From a virus: DNA of 34,834 nt. Below are positions 8,263 through 15,388 of the stretch, in pieces (position 1 is the stretch's first letter; every line of letters begins with the position of its first letter). Both the position numbers and the translations under genes were made by a program. Location of the stretch: positions 1-34,834 of the IMG/VR virus record IMGVR_UViG_3300048925_000627; one strand, 5' to 3'. Under the pieces are notes generated by a model. The model saw nothing but the letters and a program-made list of their open reading frames with translations. It was not told where the DNA came from and made no database searches.

Positions 8263-9363
8263 TCAAACCCCCATTGCAATCCAGTCAAAGCCGATGGTGT
8301 CATTAGCGCTACCCTTTAAAATCGTTGCACCAATATTGTTCCTGCCCATATGACCAAGCGGGTTTTGCCAGCCGGTAACAACAAGTGCATAGCAGGTGTT
8401 AGGGAAGGGCGTTGGAAACTTAAACTCGTAACCGCTGTTTGTAACGGTCGCTGAATTACTGCCGGACTTAAAAATCATTCCTCCCAACTGATAACTACCC
8501 ACGGCCTGAAATGCACCGCCTGTTTCGTTCAGCCCAAGATATTTCAGCAACCCTGCGACATCTTTTCCCGATAATGCCGTGAGGGTGCTGTTTAGCGGCT
8601 GTTTATTTGCCAAAAGACTGGTCATAGTTGCTGCGAAATTCGCATCATTCCCCAGCGCGGCGGCCAGTTCGTTCAGGGTGTCCAGTGCCGTAGGAGCTGA
8701 ACCAATTAACGAGGCCAGCGCCGCTTTAACAAATGCCGTGGTTGCCAGTGAGGTGTCATTTGCTGTTGGGACAGGCGTTGGGGCTTTAGGAGTGCCAGTA
8801 AAAACCGGGCTGGCACGTGGCGCATACTGCGGGTGGGGGTCTACCGCGTTGATATGGATAGACATCAAATTATCAGTATACGCGCGCCCCGCTGTGTCCT
8901 GATCGTCAACGTATTTGCGCGTAGCCAGTACTACGGACGGGTCTATTTTCAGTGTCACGGCGTCAGTACTGCTGACGATCAGCACCATGCGTATAACCTG
9001 TGTACGGCCTGACCCCTCAGAAAGCACTGGCTTGTATGTTTCCGCGCAGTTAGCAACTGCGATAAGTTCTCCCGCGTCGTCATACAGACCAATTTCACGT
9101 ATCCAGAAGCCTCCCTCATCTTCCGGGATAATCTGCTCTGCAATAATCTGACTACTGTTCAATGGGTCGATATTCAGTGAATTAACCACAGCACGACGGC
9201 GCTCATTGACCAGTTTTGTCTGTGATGAAGACGGGACCGGTAGAAAACCGCCGCCGTCACCTATCGCCATCTGGGTGATTTTTACCTGTGTCCCCAACGC
9301 TGTAGCTTGCGCAATTTTTACCGCGCCGCGCTCGGTTAACAGTGCGAAATATTTAGCCGCCAT
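8263..9363 (-). CDS. H: tail fibre protein H, short form
   Basis: This 366-residue protein has the P2-type tail fibre N-terminus that docks on the baseplate (DUF3751-like, about residues 1-150, with QMAIGDGGG and EDEGGFWIREIGLYDDAGELIAVAN). The shaft contains fibre repeats (TPTANDTSLATTAFVKAA type, about 190-220, and LDTLNELAAALGND, about 228-241). The C-terminal tip, from about 285, holds GYEFKFPTPFPNTCYALVVT and ends in IGFDWIAMGV. P2 H is 669 residues, so the shaft is much shorter. Tips of this kind are host-range modules. GAGG lies seven bases before the ATG. It overlaps I by 11 bases. Confidence 0.92.
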   Translation of the reverse strand: MAAKYFALLTERGAVKIAQATALGTQVKITQMAIGDGGGFLPVPSSSQTKLVNERRRAVVNSLNIDPLNSSQIIAEQIIPEDEGGFWIREIGLYDDAGELIAVANCAETYKPVLSEGSGRTQVIRMVLIVSSTDAVTLKIDPSVVLATRKYVDDQDTAGRAYTDNLMSIHINAVDPHPQYAPRASPVFTGTPKAPTPVPTANDTSLATTAFVKAALASLIGSAPTALDTLNELAAALGNDANFAATMTSLLANKQPLNSTLTALSGKDVAGLLKYLGLNETGGAFQAVGSYQLGGMIFKSGSNSATVTNSGYEFKFPTPFPNTCYALVVTGWQNPLGHMGRNNIGATILKGSANDTIGFDWIAMGV

Positions 9364-9967
9364 TTTGTACCCTCATCGTATCGATTGTGTGGATAGCCGC
9401 ACCTGTCCACGGCGTACCGCCGACCTGAATTGTTTCCGGCATGTAGGGGTAAACCGTCAACGTTTCGCCGGTATAGCACCCAACCCCTGTGTTTATTTTC
9501 CCCTGGCTTTGCAGATTTATACTCATACCCAACATGTGCCGGGAGCATGGTTTTGCATCACTGATCAATCGTTCCAGTTCGGCATACGTTTCTTCTGAAA
9601 TACCCTGTTCCTGAACACCGATATCCAGCCTGAACGTGCCTGGCGGGTCGCCGTTCTGCCACCATTCAATTACTCGGATGAGGAAGCCAAATGGCTGAAC
9701 CACACGGCGGATAGCGCTGATGGTGCCTTTGTGCTGATGAATATAGAAAGCATCCTGAATAACCTGGCGTTTTAAACTCTCTGACCAGCTCTCATCCCAG
9801 CGATCAACCGAAAACGCCCAGGCGAGATAGGGCAAAAAGCTGGCGGGGCAGGCCGCCGGGTTCCACAGATCACGTAACGGGACATCCAGCCCGCTGATAC
9901 CACTGCATACCTGTGCTAAGCGGCGCTCAAGCGCGCTGGAGCCGGTGGGTAACAAACTGTTATTCAT
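9353..9967 (-). CDS. I: baseplate/tail protein I
   Basis: This 204-residue protein matches P2 gpI (176 residues), a baseplate wedge component of the phage tail protein I family. Typical features are LLPTGSSALERRLAQVC (residues 4-20), PYLAWAFSVDRWDESW (about 46-61) and FYIHQHKGTISAIRRVVQPFG (73-93). The C-terminal 30 residues extend past the P2 protein. It overlaps J by eight bases and H by 11 bases. GGGGG lies just upstream of the ATG. Confidence 0.95.
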   Translation of the reverse strand: MNNSLLPTGSSALERRLAQVCSGISGLDVPLRDLWNPAACPASFLPYLAWAFSVDRWDESWSESLKRQVIQDAFYIHQHKGTISAIRRVVQPFGFLIRVIEWWQNGDPPGTFRLDIGVQEQGISEETYAELERLISDAKPCSRHMLGMSINLQSQGKINTGVGCYTGETLTVYPYMPETIQVGGTPWTGAAIHTIDTMRVQNGG

Positions 9968-10868
9968 CTGTGCCCCCGCCTGTTACCGACCAGTCTGTAC
10001 ACCATGACGCCTGCGTTTTATCCAGCACCACGTCGGCGGCTGGAAAAGTCAGTTCGACGCGCTGCACTCCCTCAACGTGTAACGCTGCGTAAATTGCTGA
10101 GCGTCGGATATCGCGCCCCAGGCGCTGCACACTGGCTATATAGCTCTGGAGCCTAGTTTTTGCGGCGGCAATGATGGGTTCAGCTTCTGGCCCAGGGTAG
10201 AAATAAAGCGTGGCTGCAATTTTATAGGGCACAATTTGCGCGGCCTGGACTATGAGACGATCAGCAACCGGCCTGATAGTCTCGTCATTCAAAGCCGTTG
10301 CAACAGCATCGACGAGATCAGCGGGTGGCGTTCCGTCACCATCGCGACCCAGTACGGTTACAACAACCTGCGCAGGTGATGGGCTTGTTGCTGTTACGTC
10401 TGCAACGCGTCCATCGGCGCTACGTGCATGAAACTCGTAAGCTGCGGTTGGTCCGGCAACTGAAAGCCCTTCAAATGCGGATTGCACGCGAGCGCGCAGG
10501 TCATCATCAGCCTCCATTACTGCATCGACCGGCGGTACTGCCGCCGTATCGGCTGGCGTGACTGTCAGTCGTTCAACGTTGAACAGGGCGCCGAGCTGGT
10601 CAAGGTCTGTATTCAGTGCATAGGCCAGCATGACCGCCTGTGCCGCTTCGTTGATACGCTGTCGTAAAAGAATTTCGCGGTAAGTGTTTTCCTGGAGGAT
10701 TTTCACCATTGGTTCAGATTCCAGTGCCAACACTCGTGTAACGGATTCCTGCTCATCTCGTGGATAGAGCGCGATGAGTTCCGCTTTACGCGCAGCCAGC
10801 AGGATTTCAAAATCCGGGACGTCGATGATCTCCGGTGCGGGCAACTGCGATAAATCTACTGTGCTCAT
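9960..10868 (-). CDS. J: baseplate assembly protein J
   Basis: This 302-residue protein has the same length as P2 gpJ, a baseplate wedge protein of the Baseplate_J family (T4 gp6-like). It opens VDLSQLPAPEIIDVPDFE and has LRQRINEAAQAVMLAYALNTDLDQLGALFNVER (about residues 67-99) and GLSVAGPTAAYEFHARSAD (134-152), all family hallmarks. It starts at the ATG that shares one base with the W stop (TGATG), indicating coupled translation. Confidence 0.96.
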   Translation of the reverse strand: MSTVDLSQLPAPEIIDVPDFEILLAARKAELIALYPRDEQESVTRVLALESEPMVKILQENTYREILLRQRINEAAQAVMLAYALNTDLDQLGALFNVERLTVTPADTAAVPPVDAVMEADDDLRARVQSAFEGLSVAGPTAAYEFHARSADGRVADVTATSPSPAQVVVTVLGRDGDGTPPADLVDAVATALNDETIRPVADRLIVQAAQIVPYKIAATLYFYPGPEAEPIIAAAKTRLQSYIASVQRLGRDIRRSAIYAALHVEGVQRVELTFPAADVVLDKTQASWCTDWSVTGGGTDE

Positions 10869-11209
10869 CAGACCCCCACATCAACACTGACATTCAACGG
10901 CGAGCCGTCAGCGCGCCAGCCTGTTAACTCAATAACCATCTTTCCGTCTGCCGTGGTCTCGATAGAAATGCTGCTTAATCTGATGCGTGGCTCCCATTGA
11001 TTCAGTGCGCTGTAGACTGCCGCATACACACGCAGTCGGTTTGCCGTGTTCTGGGGGGAATCAATGAGGGAAAAAAGTAAGGAGCCATACTCACGGCGGT
11101 TAATGCGTGAGCCTACCGGTGTAATGAGAATATCGCGCACAGACTGGCGAATGTGCTCCAGATCGGTGATAGCAGCGCCGCTTTGTTGGTTCATGCCGAG
11201 ATACATCAT
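10868..11209 (-). CDS. W: baseplate wedge protein W (gp25-like)
   Basis: This 113-residue protein matches P2 gpW (115 residues), the T4 gp25-like wedge subunit that joins baseplate and sheath. The signature ITPVGSRINRREYGSLLFSLID (about residues 30-51) contains the EYGS motif of this family. NQWEPRI (about 71-77) is also conserved. Two tandem ATG codons occur; the first overlaps the V stop codon by four bases. The second ATG would give 112 residues. Confidence 0.95.
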   Translation of the reverse strand: MMYLGMNQQSGAAITDLEHIRQSVRDILITPVGSRINRREYGSLLFSLIDSPQNTANRLRVYAAVYSALNQWEPRIRLSSISIETTADGKMVIELTGWRADGSPLNVSVDVGV

Positions 11210-11778
11210 GCCGGGCCACCTGTATTTGAACCACCGCTGCTTACACCCCCGTGTTTATGGGTGTGAACAACGATGCCATTAGATGACATGTTGCCGCCGC
11301 TCTGCTCTACCGTGCCATTAATGCTCGTTTTGGCTGCCGAAATTTTGAGATTTGTTGTTGTTATTTCGATACTGTCGGGGGCGTTAATAACCACACTTGA
11401 CGCGGCTTTGATTAACCATTGGCCCGTCTCAGGCTCATACTCAAGCCAGCCCCCATCAGGAAATGACATCACCATCGCCTCTTCCGATGTGGAAGGGGGA
11501 GGAGCGTCGTTGGAATAGATGCCCGGCAACACAAACGCCGTGGTGAGATCGCCGCCAATCGATAGCAAAAGTACCTGCTCGCCAACGGACGGTTTCCACC
11601 ATGTGCGTGATTTACCCGCTCGCATAGTGAGCCAGTTCAGCCAGGTTGTTTCGAGATCGCCTGTCTGTACGCGGCATAACCATTCATCGGCGTCGACTTC
11701 TGTCACAACGCCGGTGCGTACGATATTGAGTAACAGGCGATATAACTCAGCTAGGGAGTTTTCAGAGTTCGGTTTCAT
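11206..11778 (-). CDS. V: baseplate spike protein V
   Basis: This 190-residue protein matches P2 gpV (211 residues), the central membrane-piercing spike. Residues 1-90 form the OB-fold (VRTGVVTEVDADEWLCRVQTGD and AGKSRTWWKPSVGEQVLLLSIGGDLTTAFVLPGIY). The middle is the beta-helical shaft. The end HTHKHGGVSSGGSNTGGPA carries the HxH motif that in the P2 spike tip binds iron. It is the first gene of the V-W-J-I-H-G unit and lies behind the Ogr dyad at 11825-11844. The predicted start site is very near the ATG, so the leader would be extremely short. Confidence 0.95.
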   Translation of the reverse strand: MKPNSENSLAELYRLLLNIVRTGVVTEVDADEWLCRVQTGDLETTWLNWLTMRAGKSRTWWKPSVGEQVLLLSIGGDLTTAFVLPGIYSNDAPPPSTSEEAMVMSFPDGGWLEYEPETGQWLIKAASSVVINAPDSIEITTTNLKISAAKTSINGTVEQSGGNMSSNGIVVHTHKHGGVSSGGSNTGGPA

Positions 11779-11801
11779 AATGGTGAGTATTCCAGTAGGC
11801 A

Positions 11802-11822
11802 GCAGGCACGTTTAGTGCCTGC
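11802..11822. repeat. hairpin upstream of V
   Basis: GCAGGCAC (11802-11809) and GTGCCTGC (11815-11822) form a perfect 8-bp stem around the loop GTTTA. No T run follows on either strand. It lies between the Ogr dyad and gene V, in the place of the -35 region of the V promoter. It could be a weak S-operon terminator or a regulator site. P2 carries its lysogenic conversion gene fun(Z) between S and V, but only this short gap is found here. Confidence 0.5.
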
Positions 11823-11824
11823 CG

Positions 11825-11844
11825 TTGTAGGAAGAACCAGACAA
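11825..11844 (-). promoter_or_regulatory. Ogr-binding dyad of late promoter PV
   Basis: TTGT (11825-11828), 12 bases, then ACAA (11841-11844) fits the late activator dyad. It lies immediately after the S stop codon and is centred 56 bases from the V start codon. If initiation is about 55 bases from the centre, the V transcript starts within a few bases of the ATG at 11778. A -10-like AATACT occurs at 11786-11791. Confidence 0.78.
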
Positions 11845-12291
11845 TTAACGAGAAAGGTGCTCCAGGATCAGATCGGTGATCAGTTCATTTGATACGTCTG
11901 AAATGCCAAGCAATTGACGGGTGGGGTAAGTGATTTCCGGGCCTTTTTTGCTTACCCGGTCGCGCAAACCGTAATGATGGATGCGGGCTATACGACGGGC
12001 TTTCGCATCAAATTCAACACCGGCGGTGTTCTCAGTGATTTGAGTTTTCATGTACCGCATCGTGCGCATTTTTGAAAACATTTGTCTTTTGATTCGCCCT
12101 TTTTTCGTTCGTAGCTGGGATTTTCTTGGCTCAAATGCGCTGCCATCAGGGTTTTTCTGCTGTTGGATGTTTTTTTGCTGTTGCTGACGCAGCCGGGTTG
12201 CCACATCACGCAGGAGCTTGCGCCGCTGTTGTGCGGTCAACTTTTCCAACAGCGCGTTAATCCAGTACTCGACATGGACGATATTATCCAT
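11845..12291 (-). CDS. S: tail completion protein S
   Basis: This 148-residue protein matches P2 gpS (150 residues), needed to complete the tail and attach it to the head. The family pattern is visible: LTAQQRRKLLRDVATRLRQ (about residues 18-36), KNPDGSAFEPRK, GRIKRQMFSKMRTMRYM and IHHYGLRDRVSKKGPEITYPTRQLLG. The start at 12291 (MDNIVHVEYWINALLEKL) aligns residue for residue with the beginning of P2 S. A longer in-frame start at 12330 would add 13 residues inside gene R and has no better ribosome-binding site. It overlaps R by eight bases. Confidence 0.92.
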   Translation of the reverse strand: MDNIVHVEYWINALLEKLTAQQRRKLLRDVATRLRQQQQKNIQQQKNPDGSAFEPRKSQLRTKKGRIKRQMFSKMRTMRYMKTQITENTAGVEFDAKARRIARIHHYGLRDRVSKKGPEITYPTRQLLGISDVSNELITDLILEHLSR

Positions 12292-12715
12292 GGCGATGAT
12301 CCAGCCAGATTTCAGGCTCATCCGGTTCATTGGCTGCGGTAACGGTCGCTATGCCTCCACTTTCCGTAATAATGACACGCTCTGTGAGGGTAAGATAAAT
12401 CGCGATATCCACGAGATCATTACGCAGGATATCGACTTCAAAGCGGAAAACTTTTTCCCTGAGTTCCGGGTTATTCAGCGCATCAGGTTGGTGGCTGGAC
12501 AACCAGTTGCAGACTACTGCCATCACGATATTTTGATCGCCGGCGTAATCAGTTATTACTACGTTTAAGGTGTAGCGATATTCCCAGCCGTTTGCGGGTA
12601 CACCTGAGCTAACCACCGCTCCTTTATCAACATAAAGTTGCAGTGCATCAGGATTTCTTGCCAGATATTCAATGCCCTGGTTTAACACCTGCCGCAGTGA
12701 GTCGGGCTTGTTCAT
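12284..12715 (-). CDS. R: tail completion protein R
   Basis: This 143-residue protein matches P2 gpR (155 residues), which acts with S in tail completion. The opening MNKPDSLRQVLNQGIEYLARNPDAL and GWEYRYTLNVVITDYAGDQN (about residues 43-62) are characteristic, as is NPELREKVFRFEVDIL (82-97). AGGAG lies seven bases before the ATG. Its first 47 bases overlap the end of lysC, so the tail completion genes are linked directly to the lysis cassette. Confidence 0.93.
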   Translation of the reverse strand: MNKPDSLRQVLNQGIEYLARNPDALQLYVDKGAVVSSGVPANGWEYRYTLNVVITDYAGDQNIVMAVVCNWLSSHQPDALNNPELREKVFRFEVDILRNDLVDIAIYLTLTERVIITESGGIATVTAANEPDEPEIWLDHRHG

Positions 12716-12968
12716 CGGTTTTCTCCTGACAGTCCACTATCATGTCTACTTTCGCAGCGCACAACGCCCAGTCTTTTTCAGCCTGGTCTTTGGCTGCTGC
12801 AAGCTCACCATTCGTTGCGGGATCACTGGCCTGTAATACGCACCGCGTCACTTTCGGACAGGTACTGAAGGTAAGCGTCGGCCCCGACAATTGCCGGTCT
12901 GGTGTGCAACCGGATAATGTCAGCAGGCAAAGCAGAGCCAGCCCAGGCGCTATTTTCTGGTTTATCAT
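12669..12968 (-). CDS. lysC: LysC, outer-membrane spanin lipoprotein (Rz1-like)
   Basis: Starting at 12968 this 99-residue protein opens with a lipoprotein signal, MINQKIAPGLALLCLLTLSGC, with a lipobox LSGC and the acylated cysteine at 21. It is the o-spanin that, with LysB, fuses inner and outer membrane at the last step of lysis. The gene lies partly inside lysB in another frame (overlap 12823-12968), the usual Rz/Rz1 arrangement, and its end overlaps R. AAGG lies six bases upstream. The open frame extends back to 13058, but the added residues are antithetical to a signal peptide and are rejected. Confidence 0.85.
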   Translation of the reverse strand: MINQKIAPGLALLCLLTLSGCTPDRQLSGPTLTFSTCPKVTRCVLQASDPATNGELAAAKDQAEKDWALCAAKVDMIVDCQEKTDEQARLTAAGVKPGH

Positions 12969-13245
12969 TGATGACCTTCTTGACGTTGGCTGCGCGAAGA
13001 TTTGATGCAGATTCGATACCGGATGACTTTTGCTGTAACCCGGCCTGGTATGCGTCATTCATACGGTTCAACATATTGGTAGCGATGAGCTGACTGTTTG
13101 CACGTGATAAGTCGGCCGCTTTAGTCGCAATTATTTGCTCGTTTTCGCCAATGGTTTCATGCGCCCGGAGAAGCTGCCAGCCCAAAAAAGCCAACAGCAC
13201 AAGCAACATCGCCATAAAGCCAATCATGCCGCGTGATAACATCAT
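12823..13245 (-). CDS. lysB: LysB, inner-membrane spanin (Rz-like)
   Basis: This 140-residue protein has one N-terminal membrane segment (MIGFMAMLLVLLAFLGWQLL, about residues 7-26) followed by a long polar, helical periplasmic domain, as expected for an i-spanin. It should pair with the lipoprotein LysC across the periplasm. The C-terminus (YLSESDAVRITGQ) is conserved in P2-like LysB. It starts at the first of two tandem ATGs with GGGAG seven bases upstream, and overlaps the K stop codon (ATGA). Confidence 0.9.
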   Translation of the reverse strand: MMLSRGMIGFMAMLLVLLAFLGWQLLRAHETIGENEQIIATKAADLSRANSQLIATNMLNRMNDAYQAGLQQKSSGIESASNLRAANVKKVINDKPENSAWAGSALPADIIRLHTRPAIVGADAYLQYLSESDAVRITGQ

Positions 13246-13751
13246 TGGCCGACTCCCTTAATGCACCAGGCTAACTCACGCGCGCGGCGCTTTTCCAGTC
13301 CGGCACTTTTGACACCATCGATATAGACCCAGCGCGGCAATTGATTACAGGCCTGCCACCACTGCTGGCGTTTGAGAAGTTCCACCATGGTTGACCGGCA
13401 GATTGCTCCGGTCCCGACATTGAAAGACAGACTGACCAGTGCGTCATAGACTGACTGCGGCATTTTGACCAGCGCACAAACAGCCAGGCGACGTTCAACC
13501 AGCAATACATCTGTCACAAAATTATCTGCGGCCTGACGTTCGCTGACTGTCTGACCGGGCTTAACACCTGCCGTATGTCCGATCCCGCTGGTCCATACTC
13601 CGGCACTGCATTTGTAAGGGGTGAGCTGGCAGCCCTCATAATCGGCAATGAGTCGCAAGCCTTCCGGTGAGGTTTGCAGTAACTGATATGAGGGGAGTGT
13701 TGCGGCAATCGTCAGGATCACCGCCGCGATACAGCGTTTAACGATTTGCAC
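13242..13751 (-). CDS. K: K endolysin, SAR-type lysozyme (GTG start)
   Basis: This 169-residue glycoside hydrolase of the phage lysozyme family 24 cleaves peptidoglycan at lysis. The catalytic pattern E-8-(D/C)-5-T is present as E39, C48 and T54 (YEG, YKC, VWTSGIGHT), the cysteine form also found in phage P21-type endolysins. Residues 5-25 form a weakly hydrophobic, Ala/Thr-rich segment without a cleavage site, which fits a signal-arrest-release domain. The GTG at 13751 is chosen because GGAGG lies nine bases upstream; upstream in-frame codons lie within the holin gene and give a non-family N-terminus. It overlaps Y by 14 bases. Confidence 0.9.
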   Translation of the reverse strand: MQIVKRCIAAVILTIAATLPSYQLLQTSPEGLRLIADYEGCQLTPYKCSAGVWTSGIGHTAGVKPGQTVSERQAADNFVTDVLLVERRLAVCALVKMPQSVYDALVSLSFNVGTGAICRSTMVELLKRQQWWQACNQLPRWVYIDGVKSAGLEKRRARELAWCIKGVGQ

Positions 13752-13953
13752 GCTCGTAGTCCTCCGCAGAGATTTTACCGGCGGCCAGGAGCTGAAAGGT
13801 TTTACGGCGGTAATACCAGTAAACAGCGAAGGTACATGCACCGATCAGCATTGCAAAAACAGAACTGAGGTCTTTCACAGAAAAATCGCCCAGCCATGCC
13901 AGAAAAACCGCGATTGCATAAGTAATTGCTGCGTTGATGCGTTCTGCGTTCAT
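13738..13953 (-). CDS. Y: Y holin (two membrane segments)
   Basis: This 71-residue protein has two hydrophobic segments, about residues 8-22 (AAITYAIAVFLAWLG) and 29-47 (LSSVFAMLIGACTFAVYWY), and a basic C-terminal tail (YYRRKTFQLL), the layout of the P2/HP1 holin family. It would form the membrane lesions that trigger lysis and activate the SAR endolysin. The ATG at 13953 has GGGAG seven bases upstream. An in-frame extension to 14058 overlaps gene X and does not look like protein, so it is left out. Confidence 0.9.
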   Translation of the reverse strand: MNAERINAAITYAIAVFLAWLGDFSVKDLSSVFAMLIGACTFAVYWYYRRKTFQLLAAGKISAEDYERANR

Positions 13954-13957
13954 TCCA

Positions 13958-14164
13958 CTACTCCCACAGCTTGATGGTCTGTGTGACCGTTGATGACGAT
14001 GCCTGCTCAGGCAATTCAATTTCCAGACCATGCGGCAGCACTGGCCCCATATCGGCAAGGCCGGGGTTCGCGTTTAACACGATTTCCGTCATGCCCTGTG
14101 TATTGCCGTAGTAGCGCCAGCAAATGGCATCCACTGTGTCTGATTGCTGTGCCCGGACTTTCAT
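13958..14164 (-). CDS. X: tail protein X (LysM-like)
   Basis: This 68-residue protein matches P2 gpX (67 residues). The motif QSDTVDAICWRYYGNTQGMTEIVLNANPGLADMGPVLPHG has the LysM-like pattern of the tail X family, a tail-spike/hub linker in P2-like phages. Its C-terminus (TIKLWE) agrees with the P2 protein. The ATG at 14164 shares one base with the L stop codon (TGATG). It is the first gene after the head genes and precedes the holin. Confidence 0.93.
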   Translation of the reverse strand: MKVRAQQSDTVDAICWRYYGNTQGMTEIVLNANPGLADMGPVLPHGLEIELPEQASSSTVTQTIKLWE

Positions 14165-14637
14165 CAAATCAGCTCTACTGTCATATGTGGCAGATCACGA
14201 AGCCGCGATAATGCCCAGCGCACGTCACGCCAAACATCGCCGAGCGATGTTTCCAGCTCATCAGCCTTTTTGTTTCCTTCACCAGTTGAGTCAAAATCCC
14301 GGTAACGCTCGATCAGACTGGCTTTTGCCCAGCCAAAAACGGCGCAGCGGTAAAGCCGGACCCGTTCGCTTTCACCGTCGATCTTCTCGGCGGGAACCTG
14401 TTCCAGTGTCTCCAGTCCGCGTGCCATCTGTTTTTCGCGGAATGTGTACAGCTCGGCGTTGACCTCTGAAATTGCCGTCAACAGCGCAGAACGAAGCCGC
14501 TCAGGCGTAACTGTGCCGTCTGTTCTCATAGACGCCCGGTAATCTGCGGGTCGGATTTCAGGCCAAAAGAAGGTGTTTTTGATAACGTCCTGCGCGCTCT
14601 CTTTCGCCGGTTCTGGCGAAACGAATTTCATGTTCAT
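14164..14637 (-). CDS. L: head completion protein L
   Basis: This 157-residue protein matches P2 gpL (169 residues), a connector/stopper that stabilises the DNA-filled head. The signature FFWPEIRPADYRASMRTDGTVTPERLRSAL and the later ERYRDFDSTGEGNKKADELE are typical. The start at 14637 has GGGGA six bases upstream and leaves a 92-base gap after M, much as in P2. A longer in-frame ATG at 14730 overlaps the M stop (TAATG) and would add 31 residues encoded by a GC-rich structured element (14655-14710). That extension has no counterpart in P2 L, though coupling makes it possible. Confidence 0.88.
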   Translation of the reverse strand: MNMKFVSPEPAKESAQDVIKNTFFWPEIRPADYRASMRTDGTVTPERLRSALLTAISEVNAELYTFREKQMARGLETLEQVPAEKIDGESERVRLYRCAVFGWAKASLIERYRDFDSTGEGNKKADELETSLGDVWRDVRWALSRLRDLPHMTVELI

Positions 14638-14654
14638 TGTTTTCCCCGATAGTT

Positions 14655-14710
14655 GGGCGGTGGACGGGGTTTTGATGCGGCTGAAAGCCTGTCTCCACCC
14701 CGTGCCGCCC
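14655..14710 (-). repeat. GC-rich structured element between M and L
   Basis: GGGCGG-TGGA-CGGGGT (14655-14670) pairs with ACCCCG-TG-CCGCCC (14697-14710) with only a small internal loop. Inside lies a second short stem, GGCT/AGCC (14679-14689, loop GAA). The RNA of the late operon would fold into a long stem here, directly before the L ribosome-binding site. No U run follows, so it is not a normal terminator. A role in tuning L expression is possible. Confidence 0.55.
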
Positions 14711-14729
14711 CGCGCGTGGGCACGATTCA

Positions 14730-15386
14730 TTAACCCGTCACGGCTTTACGTAAACGGGCCTCAAGTTGTTTGATGTCAGTTTTTACGCCGATGTTGTTAT
14801 CCAGTTGAACAGCCCGTTTGAGGTAATTCAGTGAAGCGACAGCCTGATCGTTGGCCCGTAAGGCATAGCCCATTGCTTTAAAAAGACGTGCGCGGGACTG
14901 GTCAGGCATATCTTCGTCATCAACCAGGTCAACAACCTGTGTCAGAATGGCAGCGCTAAATTCTTCATCTGCTGTGAAAGCGCGCATAGCAACGTCAGAG
15001 AATTCTTCGGCAATGGCGGTTCCGGTTGTTCGGTTGAAACGGTCCGGCATCACCCAGCCGTGCTTTACCGCGTGACGGGCGATATCGAGTGCGCCGGTAT
15101 AATCCCCGGCGTCGATACGCCAGATCATAATGAACATCGCGACATCGTCCTGATTCGCTGAGTTTGCCTCAAGTAACCCGGCCACCCAGGCGGCATAGGC
15201 AGGAAGAAACTCACGTTTCAGTGCGGCTTTGCGTTCATTAGACTGCACGCCTTTAAGGCGCCGGCGATGCTCGGAGAGCTGCAACAACATCCGGTTATAG
15301 CCAGACAATGCCGCGGTGGCATTACCGCCCTGACGGGCGGCCTCCTGTGCCTGGATATACTGCGTATGCGTTCGAAACGGATTCAT
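14730..15386 (-). CDS. M: terminase small/endonuclease subunit M
   Basis: This 218-residue protein matches P2 gpM (247 residues), the terminase subunit that with P recognises and cuts cos. Features: MLLQLSEHRRRLKGVQSNERKAALKREFLPAYAAWVAGLLE (about residues 33-73), DVAMFIMIWRIDAGDYTGALDIARHAVKHGW (about 81-111) and EFSDVAMRA. The C-terminal basic tail of P2 M is missing here; the protein stops after RLRKAVTG. The predicted substrate, a cos site, is at 22866-22884. It starts three bases after the N stop. Confidence 0.93.
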   Translation of the reverse strand: MNPFRTHTQYIQAQEAARQGGNATAALSGYNRMLLQLSEHRRRLKGVQSNERKAALKREFLPAYAAWVAGLLEANSANQDDVAMFIMIWRIDAGDYTGALDIARHAVKHGWVMPDRFNRTTGTAIAEEFSDVAMRAFTADEEFSAAILTQVVDLVDDEDMPDQSRARLFKAMGYALRANDQAVASLNYLKRAVQLDNNIGVKTDIKQLEARLRKAVTG

Positions 15387-15388
15387 CG

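Noticed and set aside
11779-11844. Expected fun(Z)-type conversion gene between S and V
   Set aside because: Only a 66-base gap with a hairpin and the Ogr dyad is present, so this cargo position is empty.
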